Made by a program: the position numbers and the translations under genes | Shown: positions 9,958 through 19,151 of the stretch, piece by piece | Layout: the number at the start of each line of letters is the position of its first letter | Position numbering within the stretch: the first letter of the stretch is position 1 | Assembly (NCBI RefSeq): GCF_900176075.1 | Contig: NZ_FWWV01000067.1 | Span: forward strand, 21,462 to 85,461 | DNA length: 64,000 nucleotides | Direction of reading: 5' to 3' | DNA from: Pasteurella testudinis DSM 23072 | Lineage (GTDB): Bacteria; Pseudomonadota; Gammaproteobacteria; Enterobacterales; Pasteurellaceae | The notes under the pieces: generated by a model | Databases searched by the model: none | What the model saw: only the letters and a program-made list of their open reading frames with translations | Told to the model about the DNA's origin: nothing

Positions 9958-11030
9958 TATTTTTCTCCCTTAATTTTCTCACATATATCCCATAAACCTT
10001 GAATATACATAATACCTAAGGCGCGATCATATAAACCGTAACCTGGACGGCATTTTTCTTCCCAAATATGACGGCCGTGATCTGGTCGGTAATAACCTTT
10101 AAAGCCTACCTCGTGATAAGCTTTTATAATTTCGGCAATATCTAATGAACCGTCACGGGTTAAATGGGATGTTTCCAAAAAATCGCCGTTTTCAAATACT
10201 TTAATATTACGAATGTGGGCAAACGGAATACGTTTATGGAATTGACGGATCATTGACGGAATATCATTTTGCAGATTTGGACCTAATGCACCGCTACATA
10301 AAGTTATACCGTTAGACTCGCTATCCACCATATCAACAATTTTTTGTAAATCATCATGACATTTTACAATACGCGGCAAACCAAATACCGAGAATGGCGG
10401 ATCGTCCGGATGAATAGCCATTTTGATACCGACGTCTTCCGCCACAGGGATAATCTGCTCTAAGAAATATTTTAAGTTTTCTCGCAGTTTGTCTTCGGTC
10501 ATTCCTTTGTATAAATCAAATAAATTATCCAAATGTTTTAAACGCTCCGGCTCCCAGCCTGGTAAAGTCAGATCTTTTGAATTTTTTTCAAATTCTTTTA
10601 CCAGTATTTTTGGATCAATACCTTCAATACGTGCATTTTCATAGAAAAGTGCGGTCGAACCATCATCAGTTTTTTTAAATAGATCGGTACGAATCCAGTC
10701 AAATACCGGCATGAAGTTATAACAAACTACTTTTACGCCATATTTGCCTAAATTTCGTAGTGTTGTTTTATAATTTTCAATATATTGCTCACGCTCAGGC
10801 GCTCCAAGTTTAATCGATTCATGAATATTAACACTTTCTACCACATCAATACTTAATCCGTAAGGTTCCACCTGCGATTTCACTTCGGCAATACGAGCCT
10901 CCGGCCACACTTCGCCAGCTACCATATCATGCAATGCCCATACCACCCCACTCATACTCGGAATTTGTTTAATATAACTTAACGGGATTGTATCGTTGCC
11001 TAATCCATACCATCTAAATGTTGTTTTCAT
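9957..11030 (-). CDS. uxuA: Mannonate dehydratase, short (Gram-positive-like) form
   Basis: A 357-residue enzyme that dehydrates D-mannonate to 2-keto-3-deoxygluconate. Family motifs include GVVWALHDMVAGEVWP (about 28-43), VVESVNIHE, VVCYNFMPVFDW and the metal-site region MAIHPDDPPFSVFGLPRI. The length is about 37 residues short of the 394-residue enterobacterial UxuA, and wording such as GVVWALHD rather than GVVTALHH resembles the Firmicutes enzymes (about 360 residues). AAGGAG lies 7 bases before the ATG. It sits between the zinc dehydrogenase and uxuB and is the third enzymatic step if fructuronate is the entry point. Confidence 0.93.
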   Translation of the reverse strand: MKTTFRWYGLGNDTIPLSYIKQIPSMSGVVWALHDMVAGEVWPEARIAEVKSQVEPYGLSIDVVESVNIHESIKLGAPEREQYIENYKTTLRNLGKYGVKVVCYNFMPVFDWIRTDLFKKTDDGSTALFYENARIEGIDPKILVKEFEKNSKDLTLPGWEPERLKHLDNLFDLYKGMTEDKLRENLKYFLEQIIPVAEDVGIKMAIHPDDPPFSVFGLPRIVKCHDDLQKIVDMVDSESNGITLCSGALGPNLQNDIPSMIRQFHKRIPFAHIRNIKVFENGDFLETSHLTRDGSLDIAEIIKAYHEVGFKGYYRPDHGRHIWEEKCRPGYGLYDRALGIMYIQGLWDICEKIKGEK

Positions 11031-11040
11031 CGTTTACTCC

Positions 11041-12060
11041 TTACCACTCTAACAGCACTTTACAGACTCTGTTTTTTTCATTCTTAATCACATCAAACGC
11101 TTTTTCGATATCGTCAAATTTATAAGTGTGTGTAATCATTTTTTCAGGCGTCACTTTCCTCTGTTCAAATAGTTTCATCACTTCTGGAAAGCGTTTATTA
11201 TTTAAGCGTGTTCCAAATACATTTATCCCTTTTTTAGTAAATGCCACTTGCGGAATTTCTGATGGTGTCGCACCTGTTCCAAGCACCACAAAACGTCCCG
11301 ATGGAGCAACAATATCTAGCGCATCCAAAATACTTTGCGGTGAACACACTGCGTCGATCACAACATGAGCCCCTTCATTTTCAGTAAATTCGTTGACCGC
11401 AGTATGCAAATCAACCTCTTTCACATTGATCACTTTAGTCGCGCCCATTTCTCTAGCCAATGTCAAACGCTCATCAAAAATATCTGTAATCAATACTTGT
11501 GCGCCCCGAGCTATCGCGACCTGCATAGCCGCTAATCCCGCCGGTCCTGAACCGAATACCACTACTTTATCTCCGACAGAAACATTTGCACGGGTATTAA
11601 TTTCTACACCAACGGCATAGGGTTCAATGAGACATGCCGTTTTTTCGGGTATTTTATTGGTATCTACAAGATAAACATTATCAGCTCTGGTTTTTGCATA
11701 TTGTGCAAAACCCCCATTAATATGCACGCCGGTTACATTTAAATTTTTACAAACATTATGATACCCCGTCCGGCAGGCGTAACAATGTCCACAGCTATTC
11801 ACGATATCGCTTACAACAAAATCGCCGGCCTTCACATGTTTAACCCCTTGCCCGACTCTCTCTACTCGTCCGACAAATTCATGGCCAATTACAATTGGGT
11901 ATTTAGCAAGTGAATTTCCTCCGGTATAAATACCGATATCCGATCCACAAATTCCACCAAATTGTACTTTAATTACCACATCATCATCGTCGGTGACCTC
12001 AGGTAGCGGAATATCTGTAATACTCAATTCAAAAGGTTTCGTTACTGTTATCGCTTTCAT
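11041..12060 (-). CDS. Zinc-dependent sugar-acid 5-dehydrogenase (MDR family)
   Basis: A 339-residue medium-chain dehydrogenase. GGICGSDIGIY and GHEFVGRVERVG carry catalytic-zinc ligands, and CGHCYACRTGYHNVC is the structural-zinc cluster with spacing C-x2-C-x2-C-x7-C. VFGSGPAGLAAMQVAIARGA is the NAD-binding loop. Relatives in this position (H. influenzae HI0053, E. coli LgoD/YjjN) oxidise L-gulonate or L-galactonate at C5; oxidation of L-gulonate would give fructuronate, the substrate of the next enzyme, UxuB. No uronate isomerase (uxaC) is in the operon, which supports an aldonate rather than a uronate as the imported sugar. The exact substrate is inference. Confidence 0.82.
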   Translation of the reverse strand: MKAITVTKPFELSITDIPLPEVTDDDDVVIKVQFGGICGSDIGIYTGGNSLAKYPIVIGHEFVGRVERVGQGVKHVKAGDFVVSDIVNSCGHCYACRTGYHNVCKNLNVTGVHINGGFAQYAKTRADNVYLVDTNKIPEKTACLIEPYAVGVEINTRANVSVGDKVVVFGSGPAGLAAMQVAIARGAQVLITDIFDERLTLAREMGATKVINVKEVDLHTAVNEFTENEGAHVVIDAVCSPQSILDALDIVAPSGRFVVLGTGATPSEIPQVAFTKKGINVFGTRLNNKRFPEVMKLFEQRKVTPEKMITHTYKFDDIEKAFDVIKNEKNRVCKVLLEW

Positions 12061-12071
12061 GTTATTAATCC

Positions 12072-13352
12072 TTATTTAGTAAAAAATTCTAATGGTTGCA
12101 TAAATAAACTTGGAAAAAGAATCAGCAGCAATAAAGTAATGATTATCGCAAGTAAGAAAGGCCAAACTGCTTTAACAATTCTCTCCATATTAATTCGTCC
12201 TGTACTGGCCGCTACATTTAGTACCGTGCCTACCGGCGGTGTTAATAACCCCATTACACAGGTAATAATAAATACAACACCAAAATACACCGGATTGATC
12301 CCCGCCTGTTTGACTGCCGGCATCAATACGGGGGTTAAAATCAAGATGGTTGGAACCACATCCATTGACGTTCCCACCAATAAAACCAAGCCGGTAATAA
12401 CCAACATTAATAGAATAGGACTCTCAATAAACGGGTGTAAAAGATCCGTCACAATCCGAGGAATATTACCGATAGTCATTAACCAGGACGATACCATTGC
12501 CGCAGCTGCCAAAAACATAATGGCACTGCTGGCTTTTGCTGAGGCAATCATACTTTCTTTGATATCTTGTAAAGTTAACTCACGATAAACAAACACACCG
12601 ATAATTAAAGAATAAACTACTGCCATTACTCCGGCTTCCGTTGGAGTAAACATGCCGCTGCGTAAACCCAGTAAAATGCCAACCGGCATAAAAATTGCCC
12701 AGATTGCTTTTCGCACAGCCGTGACGACTTCTCTGAAAGATTTACGCGGTAGAGGTGCTGCGGAATCTTTACGCGAAACAAGTGCCCAAACAACACACAA
12801 AATGGCAGTGATATAAATAGCCGGAGCAATCCCTCCCATAAATAGATCGGTAACTGACACACCAGCTGTCACACCAAAAATAATCATCGGTACTGAAGGC
12901 GGCATAATTGGTGATAGGATATTACCTCCGGCAATAAGTGCGGTTGATCTATCACGGTTGTAGCCGGATTGCACCATCATTGGAATCAAAATCGCACCTA
13001 ATGCTGCCGTTGAAGCCACAGCAGAACCAACAAGACTTGCAAAAAGTAAAATAGCTAAAATAGCGACATATCCTAAACCACCTCGAATGTGTCCAACCAT
13101 AGCTGTTGCGGCATCTACAATCTTGTTAGTTAAACCGCCACGATTCATTAAATCTCCCGCAACTACAAAGAATGGAATTGCCATCATTGAGAAACTATCC
13201 GCGCCGTTAAATAAGTTTTGTGACAAAATTTGGGCATTAAATACATCTAAATACAGCATTAACATAATGCCGGAAAATAATAGCGAGAATGCAATCGGTA
13301 CACCAATTACAATACCGCCGATTAAACTTGCTAAGAAAATAATAATTGTCAT
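12072..13352 (-). CDS. TRAP transporter large permease, DctM type
   Basis: A 426-residue membrane protein with about twelve hydrophobic segments, the channel subunit of a tripartite ATP-independent periplasmic transporter. GADSFSMMAIPFFVVAGDLMN near residue 50, ALGAILIPMMVQSGY and LLTPPVGTVLNVAA near residue 365 are DctM hallmarks. Transport is powered by the sodium gradient. It lies 11 bases upstream of the dehydrogenase and 14 bases downstream of the DctQ partner. Its place at the head of a uxu operon points to a sugar-acid substrate. Confidence 0.93.
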   Translation of the reverse strand: MTIIIFLASLIGGIVIGVPIAFSLLFSGIMLMLYLDVFNAQILSQNLFNGADSFSMMAIPFFVVAGDLMNRGGLTNKIVDAATAMVGHIRGGLGYVAILAILLFASLVGSAVASTAALGAILIPMMVQSGYNRDRSTALIAGGNILSPIMPPSVPMIIFGVTAGVSVTDLFMGGIAPAIYITAILCVVWALVSRKDSAAPLPRKSFREVVTAVRKAIWAIFMPVGILLGLRSGMFTPTEAGVMAVVYSLIIGVFVYRELTLQDIKESMIASAKASSAIMFLAAAAMVSSWLMTIGNIPRIVTDLLHPFIESPILLMLVITGLVLLVGTSMDVVPTILILTPVLMPAVKQAGINPVYFGVVFIITCVMGLLTPPVGTVLNVAASTGRINMERIVKAVWPFLLAIIITLLLLILFPSLFMQPLEFFTK

Positions 13353-13366
13353 ATTACACCTGCTGC

Positions 13367-13876
13367 CTAATCTGAATCTGATTCACTCATCAATACGACA
13401 CGATGAATATCCTTCGGATTTCTAATTACATCTACGATATGTAAAAAACCGATTAAAATAATTGCCGAGCCTGTGAGCAAACCGATACCATACACAAATG
13501 ATAGCGGTAGTCCGGTAGCCGCTGCTTTTGCTGTCATCGATTGGATTACCATGGCATATGTGCCTTTTACCAAGATAGCCATAACCGTAATAATGATTAG
13601 CCTACCCAGCACAAACAAAACCAACTTCACTTTTTCCGGTACATTTTTAATTAATGTATCTACCCCTAAATGCGAATTCTCTTTCATCGCAACAATTGCA
13701 CCGAGATAGATAACATATACAAAAACATATCTTGATACTTCTTCAGACCAAACCAATCCCGAATTAAAGAAAAATCGTAATATCACATTAAGAAACACTA
13801 GGGCAATCATCACTACTAGCATTAACCCAAGTAGTAATGAAATACCGTAAAATAATTTTTCAATTAGAGCTTTCAT
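13367..13876 (-). CDS. TRAP transporter small permease, DctQ type
   Basis: A 169-residue protein with four hydrophobic segments (about 10-32, 48-64, 88-108, 128-150). FFFNSGLVWSEEVSRYVFVY is the DctQ signature, with the conserved W-x-E-E just before the second helix. It is the small membrane subunit that complexes with DctM and may interact with the periplasmic binding protein. It lies between dctP (23 bases) and dctM (14 bases). Confidence 0.92.
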   Translation of the reverse strand: MKALIEKLFYGISLLLGLMLVVMIALVFLNVILRFFFNSGLVWSEEVSRYVFVYVIYLGAIVAMKENSHLGVDTLIKNVPEKVKLVLFVLGRLIIITVMAILVKGTYAMVIQSMTAKAAATGLPLSFVYGIGLLTGSAIILIGFLHIVDVIRNPKDIHRVVLMSESDSD

Positions 13877-13899
13877 ACTCTATCCCTTATATTGACTAA

Positions 13900-14919
13900 T
13901 TAATTTGTATTTCGAATACGTTCAACCAATGCTTCCGCCCAGTCATATTTTTCATACAAATCATCATACAACGGCTGCATTTTTTCGACGAGTTGGGTTT
14001 TATCTGTATCCGTCGGAGTTACAACAACAACGCCTTTTTCAGCCAAGAATTTTTTGTCCGCATCAATACTTTCTTGGTATAAATCCCAACTTTTATCGGA
14101 TGCCGCTTTTGCTGCCTCTAAGAAAATAGCTTTATCATCATCACTTAGCCCTTTCCAAAATTTCGCATTAGAAAGAAGTTCAAGTGATGAAATCATATGG
14201 TTAGTTTCATAAATATTTTTATTTACGGAATAAAAACCTTGTTGAACAAATGTGGACATCGGATTATCTTGACCATCAACAACACCTTGTTCAAGTGCGG
14301 TAAATACTTCACCTAATCCCATAATCGCTACATTGGCTCCCAATAACTCCGCCACTTTCACATGAATCGGGTTATTCGGCATACGCATTTTTTGACCTTT
14401 GAATTGATCAGGATTAGATAATGATTTGCTAGACGAAAATACACGGGCACCGTTTGGCAGCCAAGCTAAGAATTTAATCGGTTGGGAAGATTCAAAGCTA
14501 TCGGCAATATCTTTGCCAACTTCACCTTGATAAATTTTTCTGGCGTGAGCAACATCTTTAAATAGGAAAGGAAAATCAGGAACAGACATTTTAGGTACTT
14601 CAGACCACATCACCGTGCCAAGTACCGACATATCAATGATACCTTGACGCGTGTAATCAAAAGATTGTTTTTCATCACCTAATTGCCCTGAATCATAAAC
14701 ATCAATTTGATAACGGCCATTCGTTTTACTTTCAATTATAGGTTTAAAGACCTCTTTTAATGCAATAGTGGAAGGGTGTGTCGCGGCTACAACGGAAGAA
14801 ATTTTAACAACTCTAGTCACTTGATCTGATTGTGAACGTTGATCAGAATCATCACAGGCAGTTATAGAAAACACGACCGCACTTACTAATAACATTTTGA
14901 AAAATAATCTTTTTTTCAT
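13900..14919 (-). CDS. TRAP transporter solute-binding protein, DctP type, probable lipoprotein
   Basis: A 339-residue periplasmic binding protein. The frame is open further upstream, but MKKRLFFKMLLVSAVVFSIT followed by ACDD makes a signal peptide with an ITAC lipobox, and GAGGG lies 7 bases before the ATG at 14919. The DctP domain has KGQKMRMPNNPIHVKVAELL with the arginine that binds the carboxylate of the ligand, and TALEQGVVDGQDNP, the conserved ligand-site loop. It binds a sugar acid and delivers it to DctQM. Its lipid anchor, if real, is less common among TRAP binding proteins. It is the first gene of the operon. Confidence 0.9.
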   Translation of the reverse strand: MKKRLFFKMLLVSAVVFSITACDDSDQRSQSDQVTRVVKISSVVAATHPSTIALKEVFKPIIESKTNGRYQIDVYDSGQLGDEKQSFDYTRQGIIDMSVLGTVMWSEVPKMSVPDFPFLFKDVAHARKIYQGEVGKDIADSFESSQPIKFLAWLPNGARVFSSSKSLSNPDQFKGQKMRMPNNPIHVKVAELLGANVAIMGLGEVFTALEQGVVDGQDNPMSTFVQQGFYSVNKNIYETNHMISSLELLSNAKFWKGLSDDDKAIFLEAAKAASDKSWDLYQESIDADKKFLAEKGVVVVTPTDTDKTQLVEKMQPLYDDLYEKYDWAEALVERIRNTN

Positions 14920-14949
14920 AATAGCCCTCAATTCATAATTTAAATAAAT

Positions 14950-14963
14950 ACTAGTATACAAGT
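14950..14963. promoter_or_regulatory. Candidate UxuR operator over the -10 element of the sugar-acid operon
   Basis: ACTAGTATACAAGT is a 14-base imperfect palindrome (12 of 14 positions symmetric) with central GTATAC. The UxuR/ExuR operators of enterobacteria have the same centre within TTGGTATACCAA. On the minus strand it contains TATACT (14958-14953), a good -10 hexamer 34 bases before the dctP ATG, so binding would block RNA polymerase. Confidence 0.6.
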
Positions 14964-15027
14964 TAAAACAAAAGAAAAACCTCATGTTTTCTTGAAAAGA
15001 AGACTAACAAAAAATGGATATGAAAAC

Positions 15028-15043
15028 CGTGAATACGATCACA
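15028..15043. promoter_or_regulatory. CRP-binding site upstream of the sugar-acid operon
   Basis: CGTGAATACGATCACA matches TGTGA-N6-TCACA with only the first base different. The centre is about 90 bases upstream of the start point predicted from the TATACT hexamer, a distance compatible with class I activation. This fits carbon-catabolite control of a sugar-acid operon. It is also within reach of nothing else divergent, since iscX is transcribed toward it. Confidence 0.7.
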
Positions 15044-15234
15044 AAACTAAAGTTTATTTATAGAACGGTAATTTTAATCCGACAACATACTCAAAAAGTA
15101 AGTATGTTCCAGTGAACGGAATGCGGTAGTACGCAAATTAAATCCCTGTTAATCCGATAAACAGCACTATTTTTGAAAGAACCTCCGGATTGGAACTAGC
15201 TTCTAAATTTACCACCGCACTTTTTTCTTATAAC

Positions 15235-15432
15235 CTAATCCTGGAACTCATCCAGCCAATGCAACAAAATTGCTTCGAGGATTTTTTCATTGGATTTTTG
15301 CGGATCGTCATCAAAGTCTGCCAGATTGCAGATCCAGGCGTGCATATCGGTGAAGCGTACGCTTTTTGGGTCGATCTCCGGATAGAGATCGTATAACGCC
15401 CAAGCAATCTCCTGTGAATCCTGCCATTTCAT
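15235..15432 (-). CDS. iscX: Iron-sulfur cluster assembly accessory protein IscX
   Basis: A 65-residue acidic protein ([20 protein letters not shown]...). IscX/YfhJ binds IscS and iron and adjusts the rate of cluster assembly. [13 protein letters not shown] near residue 21 is the conserved family segment and E. coli IscX has 66 residues. It is the last gene of the isc cluster, 50 bases after fdx. A good AAGGAGATCAAG ribosome site precedes the ATG. Confidence 0.95.
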   Translation of the reverse strand: MKWQDSQEIAWALYDLYPEIDPKSVRFTDMHAWICNLADFDDDPQKSNEKILEAILLHWLDEFQD

Positions 15433-15482
15433 CTTGATCTCCTTTTTATCTGAGAGCCTTTATCTGGGTGCTTTAGCGGCGA

Positions 15483-15821
15483 TTAATGCTCTTCGCGCGC
15501 GTGGTTGATGGTGTAGCGCGGAATGTCGATCACCAAATCTTCGTCGCCCACCACCGCTTGGCAGCTTAAGCGGCTTTCCATTTCCAAGCCCCAGGCTTTG
15601 TCCAGCATGTCTTCTTCTAAATCGCTGCTTTCGTTTAACGAATCAAACCCTTCGCGTACCACCACATGACAAGTGGTGCAGGCGCAGGATTTTTCGCAGG
15701 CGTGTTCAATTTCAATACCGGCATTCAGTGCGGCATCTAAAATACTTTCGCCACGCGCCACTTCGACAACCATTCCCTCCGGACATAAACTTTCGTGGGG
15801 AAGAAAAATTAACTTTGGCAT
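15483..15821 (-). CDS. fdx: ISC-type [2Fe-2S] ferredoxin
   Basis: A 112-residue adrenodoxin-type ferredoxin. Cluster ligands are in HACEKSCACTTCHVVV (first, seventh and tenth residues from the first Cys, i.e. C-x5-C-x2-C) and the distant Cys of RLSCQAVV near residue 87. The extra Cys between the first two is also conserved in ISC ferredoxins. It supplies electrons for cluster assembly on IscU. It follows hscA by 30 bases. Confidence 0.97.
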   Translation of the reverse strand: MPKLIFLPHESLCPEGMVVEVARGESILDAALNAGIEIEHACEKSCACTTCHVVVREGFDSLNESSDLEEDMLDKAWGLEMESRLSCQAVVGDEDLVIDIPRYTINHAREEH

Positions 15822-15851
15822 TTTTTGTCCTTTTATTTGTTGCTTAATCGC

Positions 15852-17705
15852 TTAACTATTTTCAATTTCACTGATACTGTGCCCTTGCAACACGCTGCGC
15901 ACCGATTTATCCATACGGCGGGCGGCAAAATCACGGGTCACCACATCAAGCTGTTTAATTCCCTGTTTGATCGGCTCGCTTTCCTGTCCGTCAATCAGTG
16001 AGCGCAACGCTGTAATCTGCGTGCGAATACGGTTTAATTCATCGGCGGATAACAGCTCGCTATCCAGTTTGATCGCGTCTTCCACACCTTCAATCACGCG
16101 TTTGGCTTCCACTTGCTGTTCAGCCAAGCGACGCGCCTGCATATCCTGTTCAGCATTTTCAATCGAGGCATGGATCATGTCGCGAATTTCATTATCGCTT
16201 AAACCGTATGACGGTTTGACCTGAATCGAAGCCTGCACTTTGCTGGATTTTTCCATTGCGGTCACACTCAGTAAACCATCGGCATCCACCTGATAAGTGA
16301 CCCGAATATGTGCGGCGCCGGCAACCATCGGCGGAATACCGCGCAAGGTAAAACGTGCCAACGAGCGGCAGTCTGCCACCATTTCCCGTTCCCCTTGCAG
16401 CACATGCACCGTCATGGCGGTTTGTCCGTCTTTAAAGGTGGTAAATTCCTGCGCTCTGGCAGCCGGAATGGTGGTGTTGCGCGGAATGATTTTCTCCACC
16501 AAACCGCCCATGGTTTCAATTCCGAGTGATAAAGGCGTCACATCAAGCAACAGCATATCAGAATCGGATTTGTTGCCGACCAAAATATCCGCTTGGATTG
16601 CCGCTCCCAAAGCCACCACTTTATCCGGATCAATCGAAGTGAGCGGCGTTTTGCCAAAGAATTCGCCGACTTGCTCACGAATCAAAGGCACACGGGTAGA
16701 GCCGCCGACCATCACCACTTGCAACACTTCGTCTTGAGTAACTCCGGCATCTTTCAACGCCCGACGGCATGCGATTAAAGAACGTTTCACTAACGGCTGA
16801 ATCAGTTGGTCAAACTGTTCGCGCGAAATTTCCCCCTGCCACTGTTTGAACTCGATTGAGACCGCACTTTGCGCGCTTAATTGTACTTTAGCTGCAATTG
16901 CACTTTCCAATAGTTGACGGCGTTCAATGCTATCGACGGCAACAATCCCCGACTGGCGTTCAATCCATTCTGCCAGCAGGTGATCAAAATCATCGCCGCC
17001 AAGTGCGGTATCGCCGCCGGTCGCCAGCACTTCGAATACCCCTTTCGACAGGCGCAAAATCGAAATATCGAATGTGCCGCCGCCCAAGTCATAAACCGCG
17101 ATCACGCCCTCTTGTCCGGAATCTAAGCCGTAAGCAATCGCTGCGGCAGTCGGTTCGTTCAGCAAGCGTAATACTTGTAGACCGGCTAAACGCGCCGCGT
17201 CTTTGGTGGACTGCCGTTGTGCGTCATCAAAATAAGCCGGTACGGTGATCACCGCACCGGAAAGCTCTCCGCCCAAACGGGCTTCCGCCAGATGGTTCAA
17301 TTTTTTCAGGATATCCGCCGAAATTTGCACCGGACTAAAACTGCCCTGTGCGGTTTCGATTAACGGCAAGCCGTTTTCGCTGGCATGAAAACGGTAAGGC
17401 AGATTAGGGTAGCGTTGCTGCACATCGGCAAGACTGCGCCCGATCAAACGTTTCACCGATACAATTGTTTGCTGCGGCTCGCTAGCCGCTCTTGCCAACG
17501 CCTGATTGCCCACCAATGGCGCCGCCGAATAATTGACGACGGAAGGAATCAATGCACTGCCGTCCACGTCGGTTAAAATTTCACTGCTGCCGTTACGCAC
17601 CGTCGCCAGCAGCGAGTTGGTCGTGCCTAAATCAATCCCGACCGCCAAACGGTGTTGGTGCGGTGCAGCCGTTTGTCCGGGTTCGGCAATTTGTAGTAAT
17701 GCCAT
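15852..17705 (-). CDS. hscA: Iron-sulfur assembly chaperone HscA (Hsp70 family)
   Basis: A 617-residue specialised Hsp70. The nucleotide-binding domain begins with [14 protein letters not shown] near residue 24 and includes [16 protein letters not shown] near residue 200 and [13 protein letters not shown] near residue 330; the peptide-binding domain covers roughly 390-510 and the helical lid the rest. HscA binds the LPPVK motif of IscU, with HscB as J-protein partner, and drives cluster transfer by ATP hydrolysis. Between hscB and hscA lies a hairpin with a T run (17741-17778) that may reduce read-through. Confidence 0.97.
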   Translation of the reverse strand: MALLQIAEPGQTAAPHQHRLAVGIDLGTTNSLLATVRNGSSEILTDVDGSALIPSVVNYSAAPLVGNQALARAASEPQQTIVSVKRLIGRSLADVQQRYPNLPYRFHASENGLPLIETAQGSFSPVQISADILKKLNHLAEARLGGELSGAVITVPAYFDDAQRQSTKDAARLAGLQVLRLLNEPTAAAIAYGLDSGQEGVIAVYDLGGGTFDISILRLSKGVFEVLATGGDTALGGDDFDHLLAEWIERQSGIVAVDSIERRQLLESAIAAKVQLSAQSAVSIEFKQWQGEISREQFDQLIQPLVKRSLIACRRALKDAGVTQDEVLQVVMVGGSTRVPLIREQVGEFFGKTPLTSIDPDKVVALGAAIQADILVGNKSDSDMLLLDVTPLSLGIETMGGLVEKIIPRNTTIPAARAQEFTTFKDGQTAMTVHVLQGEREMVADCRSLARFTLRGIPPMVAGAAHIRVTYQVDADGLLSVTAMEKSSKVQASIQVKPSYGLSDNEIRDMIHASIENAEQDMQARRLAEQQVEAKRVIEGVEDAIKLDSELLSADELNRIRTQITALRSLIDGQESEPIKQGIKQLDVVTRDFAARRMDKSVRSVLQGHSISEIENS

Positions 17706-17740
17706 TCAGTAATTCCGTTTAAGTCAATTCGTTTTAAAGT

Positions 17741-17778
17741 AAAAAAACCGATAAGCAGTCGGGTATATTCTGCCTATC
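17741..17778 (-). terminator. Terminator-like hairpin between hscB and hscA
   Basis: On the minus strand GATAGGCAG (17778-17770) and CTGCTTATC (17758-17750) pair with one mismatch, then GG and a run of seven T (17747-17741). It lies inside the isc operon, so it would act as a partial terminator or attenuator, lowering hscA-fdx-iscX expression relative to iscRSUA-hscB. No antiterminator was identified. Confidence 0.6.
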
Positions 17779-17801
17779 AGCATTTTCGAGGGAGAGAAGC
17801 G

Positions 17802-18317
17802 TTAACCGTATAGCCGATCTTCGATATGATCCACTTCCTGCAATAATTTTTCAACAAATTTCAGACGATCAATTTGCTGTTTCAAGCTGCGCCAATCTTT
17901 TTGTCGGATAGCGTCTTCAATCGCTTGCAGCTGCTGCGTTTGCAATCCTTCCGCTTTAGTTCGCAAGGCGGCAATATCAGCCTCGTTGCAAGCACAGGCA
18001 GCCGCTTCCAAATCTTCGCGCAACAACAGCTGCTGCATCAAAAATTCAGTATCGCGCACCGTTTCTTCGAGATTGAGCGACTGCTGCCAATTCAACGCTA
18101 AGATCGCTTCCGCCCGACGGCACGGGCTTTTTAAAATTTGGTAGGCATCGTTAATTTCGGCGGCTTTTTGTACAGCCGCAAGCTGCTGCGGTTGCGCTGC
18201 GGTCGCCGCATTATCCGGATGATACTGTTTTTGCAGCTCAAGATAGCGTTGTGATAAAAGTGCGGTATCAAGATGAAATGCGACTGCCAAATTAAAAAGT
18301 TCAAAAGGGTTTTGCAT
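17802..18317 (-). CDS. hscB: Iron-sulfur assembly co-chaperone HscB
   Basis: A 171-residue J-domain protein. The HPD tripeptide that stimulates the HscA ATPase is in KQYHPDNAAT near residue 34, and the J domain ends near residue 75; the C-terminal three-helix domain (about 90-170) binds IscU. The length matches E. coli HscB (171). It lies 27 bases after iscA; the small gap contains an uptake signal. Confidence 0.97.
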   Translation of the reverse strand: MQNPFELFNLAVAFHLDTALLSQRYLELQKQYHPDNAATAAQPQQLAAVQKAAEINDAYQILKSPCRRAEAILALNWQQSLNLEETVRDTEFLMQQLLLREDLEAAACACNEADIAALRTKAEGLQTQQLQAIEDAIRQKDWRSLKQQIDRLKFVEKLLQEVDHIEDRLYG

Positions 18318-18344
18318 GATTTGTCCTATTGCGTAAACCGCACT

Positions 18345-18668
18345 TTATACCGTGAAACTTTCACCGCAACCGCATTCGTCTTTTTTGTTCGGATTATCAA
18401 ATTTAAAGCCTTCGTTCAAACCTTCTTTGACAAAATCCAGTTGGGTTCCTTGCAGATAGACCAAACTTTTGCTGTCGATAATCACTTTAACGCCGTGCTG
18501 TTCAAACACTTGATCGTCTTCATTCATTTCATCGACAAATTCCAATACATACGCAAGTCCGGAGCAGCCCGACGTTTTCACGCCCAAACGCAAACCCAGT
18601 CCTTTACCGCGGTTTTCAAGAAAAGTACGCACACGGTTGGCCGCACTTTCAGTTAAACTGACACCCAT
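18345..18668 (-). CDS. iscA: Iron-sulfur carrier protein IscA
   Basis: A 107-residue A-type carrier (HesB family). The three cluster-binding cysteines are in TSGCSGLAY near residue 35 and in the C-terminal CGCGESF. Such proteins accept clusters or iron from IscU and pass them to target proteins such as aconitase. The first gene after the hairpin that follows iscU. Length equals E. coli IscA (107). Confidence 0.97.
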   Translation of the reverse strand: MGVSLTESAANRVRTFLENRGKGLGLRLGVKTSGCSGLAYVLEFVDEMNEDDQVFEQHGVKVIIDSKSLVYLQGTQLDFVKEGLNEGFKFDNPNKKDECGCGESFTV

Positions 18669-18714
18669 GATGAATTCCTTAATATAAAACCATATGCTGA
18701 CAAATAGAGAAAGC

Positions 18715-18739
18715 CCCTGTTCCGCTTGGCGAAACAGGG
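18715..18739 (-). other. Hairpin between iscU and iscA
   Basis: On the minus strand CCCTGTT and AACAGGG (18739-18733 and 18721-18715) form a 7-base stem, extended inside by GC pairs. No T run follows, so it is more likely an mRNA processing or stability element than a terminator. Confidence 0.55.
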
Positions 18740-18746
18740 TTAATTT

Positions 18747-19130
18747 TTATTTATTATTTTTGCTTTTATAATCGGCAATCGCCGCTTTGATCGCGTCTTC
18801 CGCCAGAATCGAGCAGTGAACTTTCACCGGCGGCAATTCCAGCTCTTCTGCAATTTGGCTGTTTTTGATCGAGCCGGCTTCGTCTAAAGATTTGCCTTTC
18901 ACCCATTCGGTAATCAGGGAACTAGAGGCGATCGCCGAGCCGCAGCCGTAGGTTTTGAAACGCGCGTCTTCGATAATGCCGTTATCATCGACTTTGATTT
19001 GTAACTGCATTACGTCGCCGCATGCCGGTGCGCCCACCATGCCGCTGCCGACGTTTTGCTCTTTTTTATCAAATGACCCCACGTTACGCGGGTTCTCATA
19101 ATGATCGATTACTTTTTCGCTGTATGCCAT
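18747..19130 (-). CDS. iscU: Iron-sulfur cluster scaffold protein IscU
   Basis: A 127-residue scaffold on which IscS, ferredoxin and iron build [2Fe-2S] clusters. Three ligand cysteines are visible: GAPACGD near residue 37, YGCGSAIASSS near 63 and VHCSILAEDA near 106. LPPVK just before the last cysteine is the HscA recognition motif. It is 21 bases downstream of iscS. Highly conserved and almost the same length as E. coli IscU (128). Confidence 0.98.
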   Translation of the reverse strand: MAYSEKVIDHYENPRNVGSFDKKEQNVGSGMVGAPACGDVMQLQIKVDDNGIIEDARFKTYGCGSAIASSSLITEWVKGKSLDEAGSIKNSQIAEELELPPVKVHCSILAEDAIKAAIADYKSKNNK

Positions 19131-19151
19131 GTTATTTCTCCTGTTAACCGA

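Larger units (their letters stand above)
14920..15234. other. Intergenic region between the sugar-acid operon and iscX
   Basis: AT-rich and without a convincing gene. It holds the UxuR-like palindrome (14950-14963), the CRP-like site (15028-15043), an 8-base-stem inverted repeat AACATACT...AGTATGTT (15084-15091 and 15101-15108) that could end the iscX transcript, and an uptake signal near 15215. Nothing else was recognised. Confidence 0.6.

Noticed and set aside
15084-15108. Inverted repeat considered as an attachment site or mobile element end
   Set aside because: Only 8-base arms, no direct repeats, no transposase or integrase nearby.
17858-17866. TTCAGACG-like neisserial motif in hscB
   Set aside because: A single partial match in conserved coding sequence, without an inverted partner; chance.
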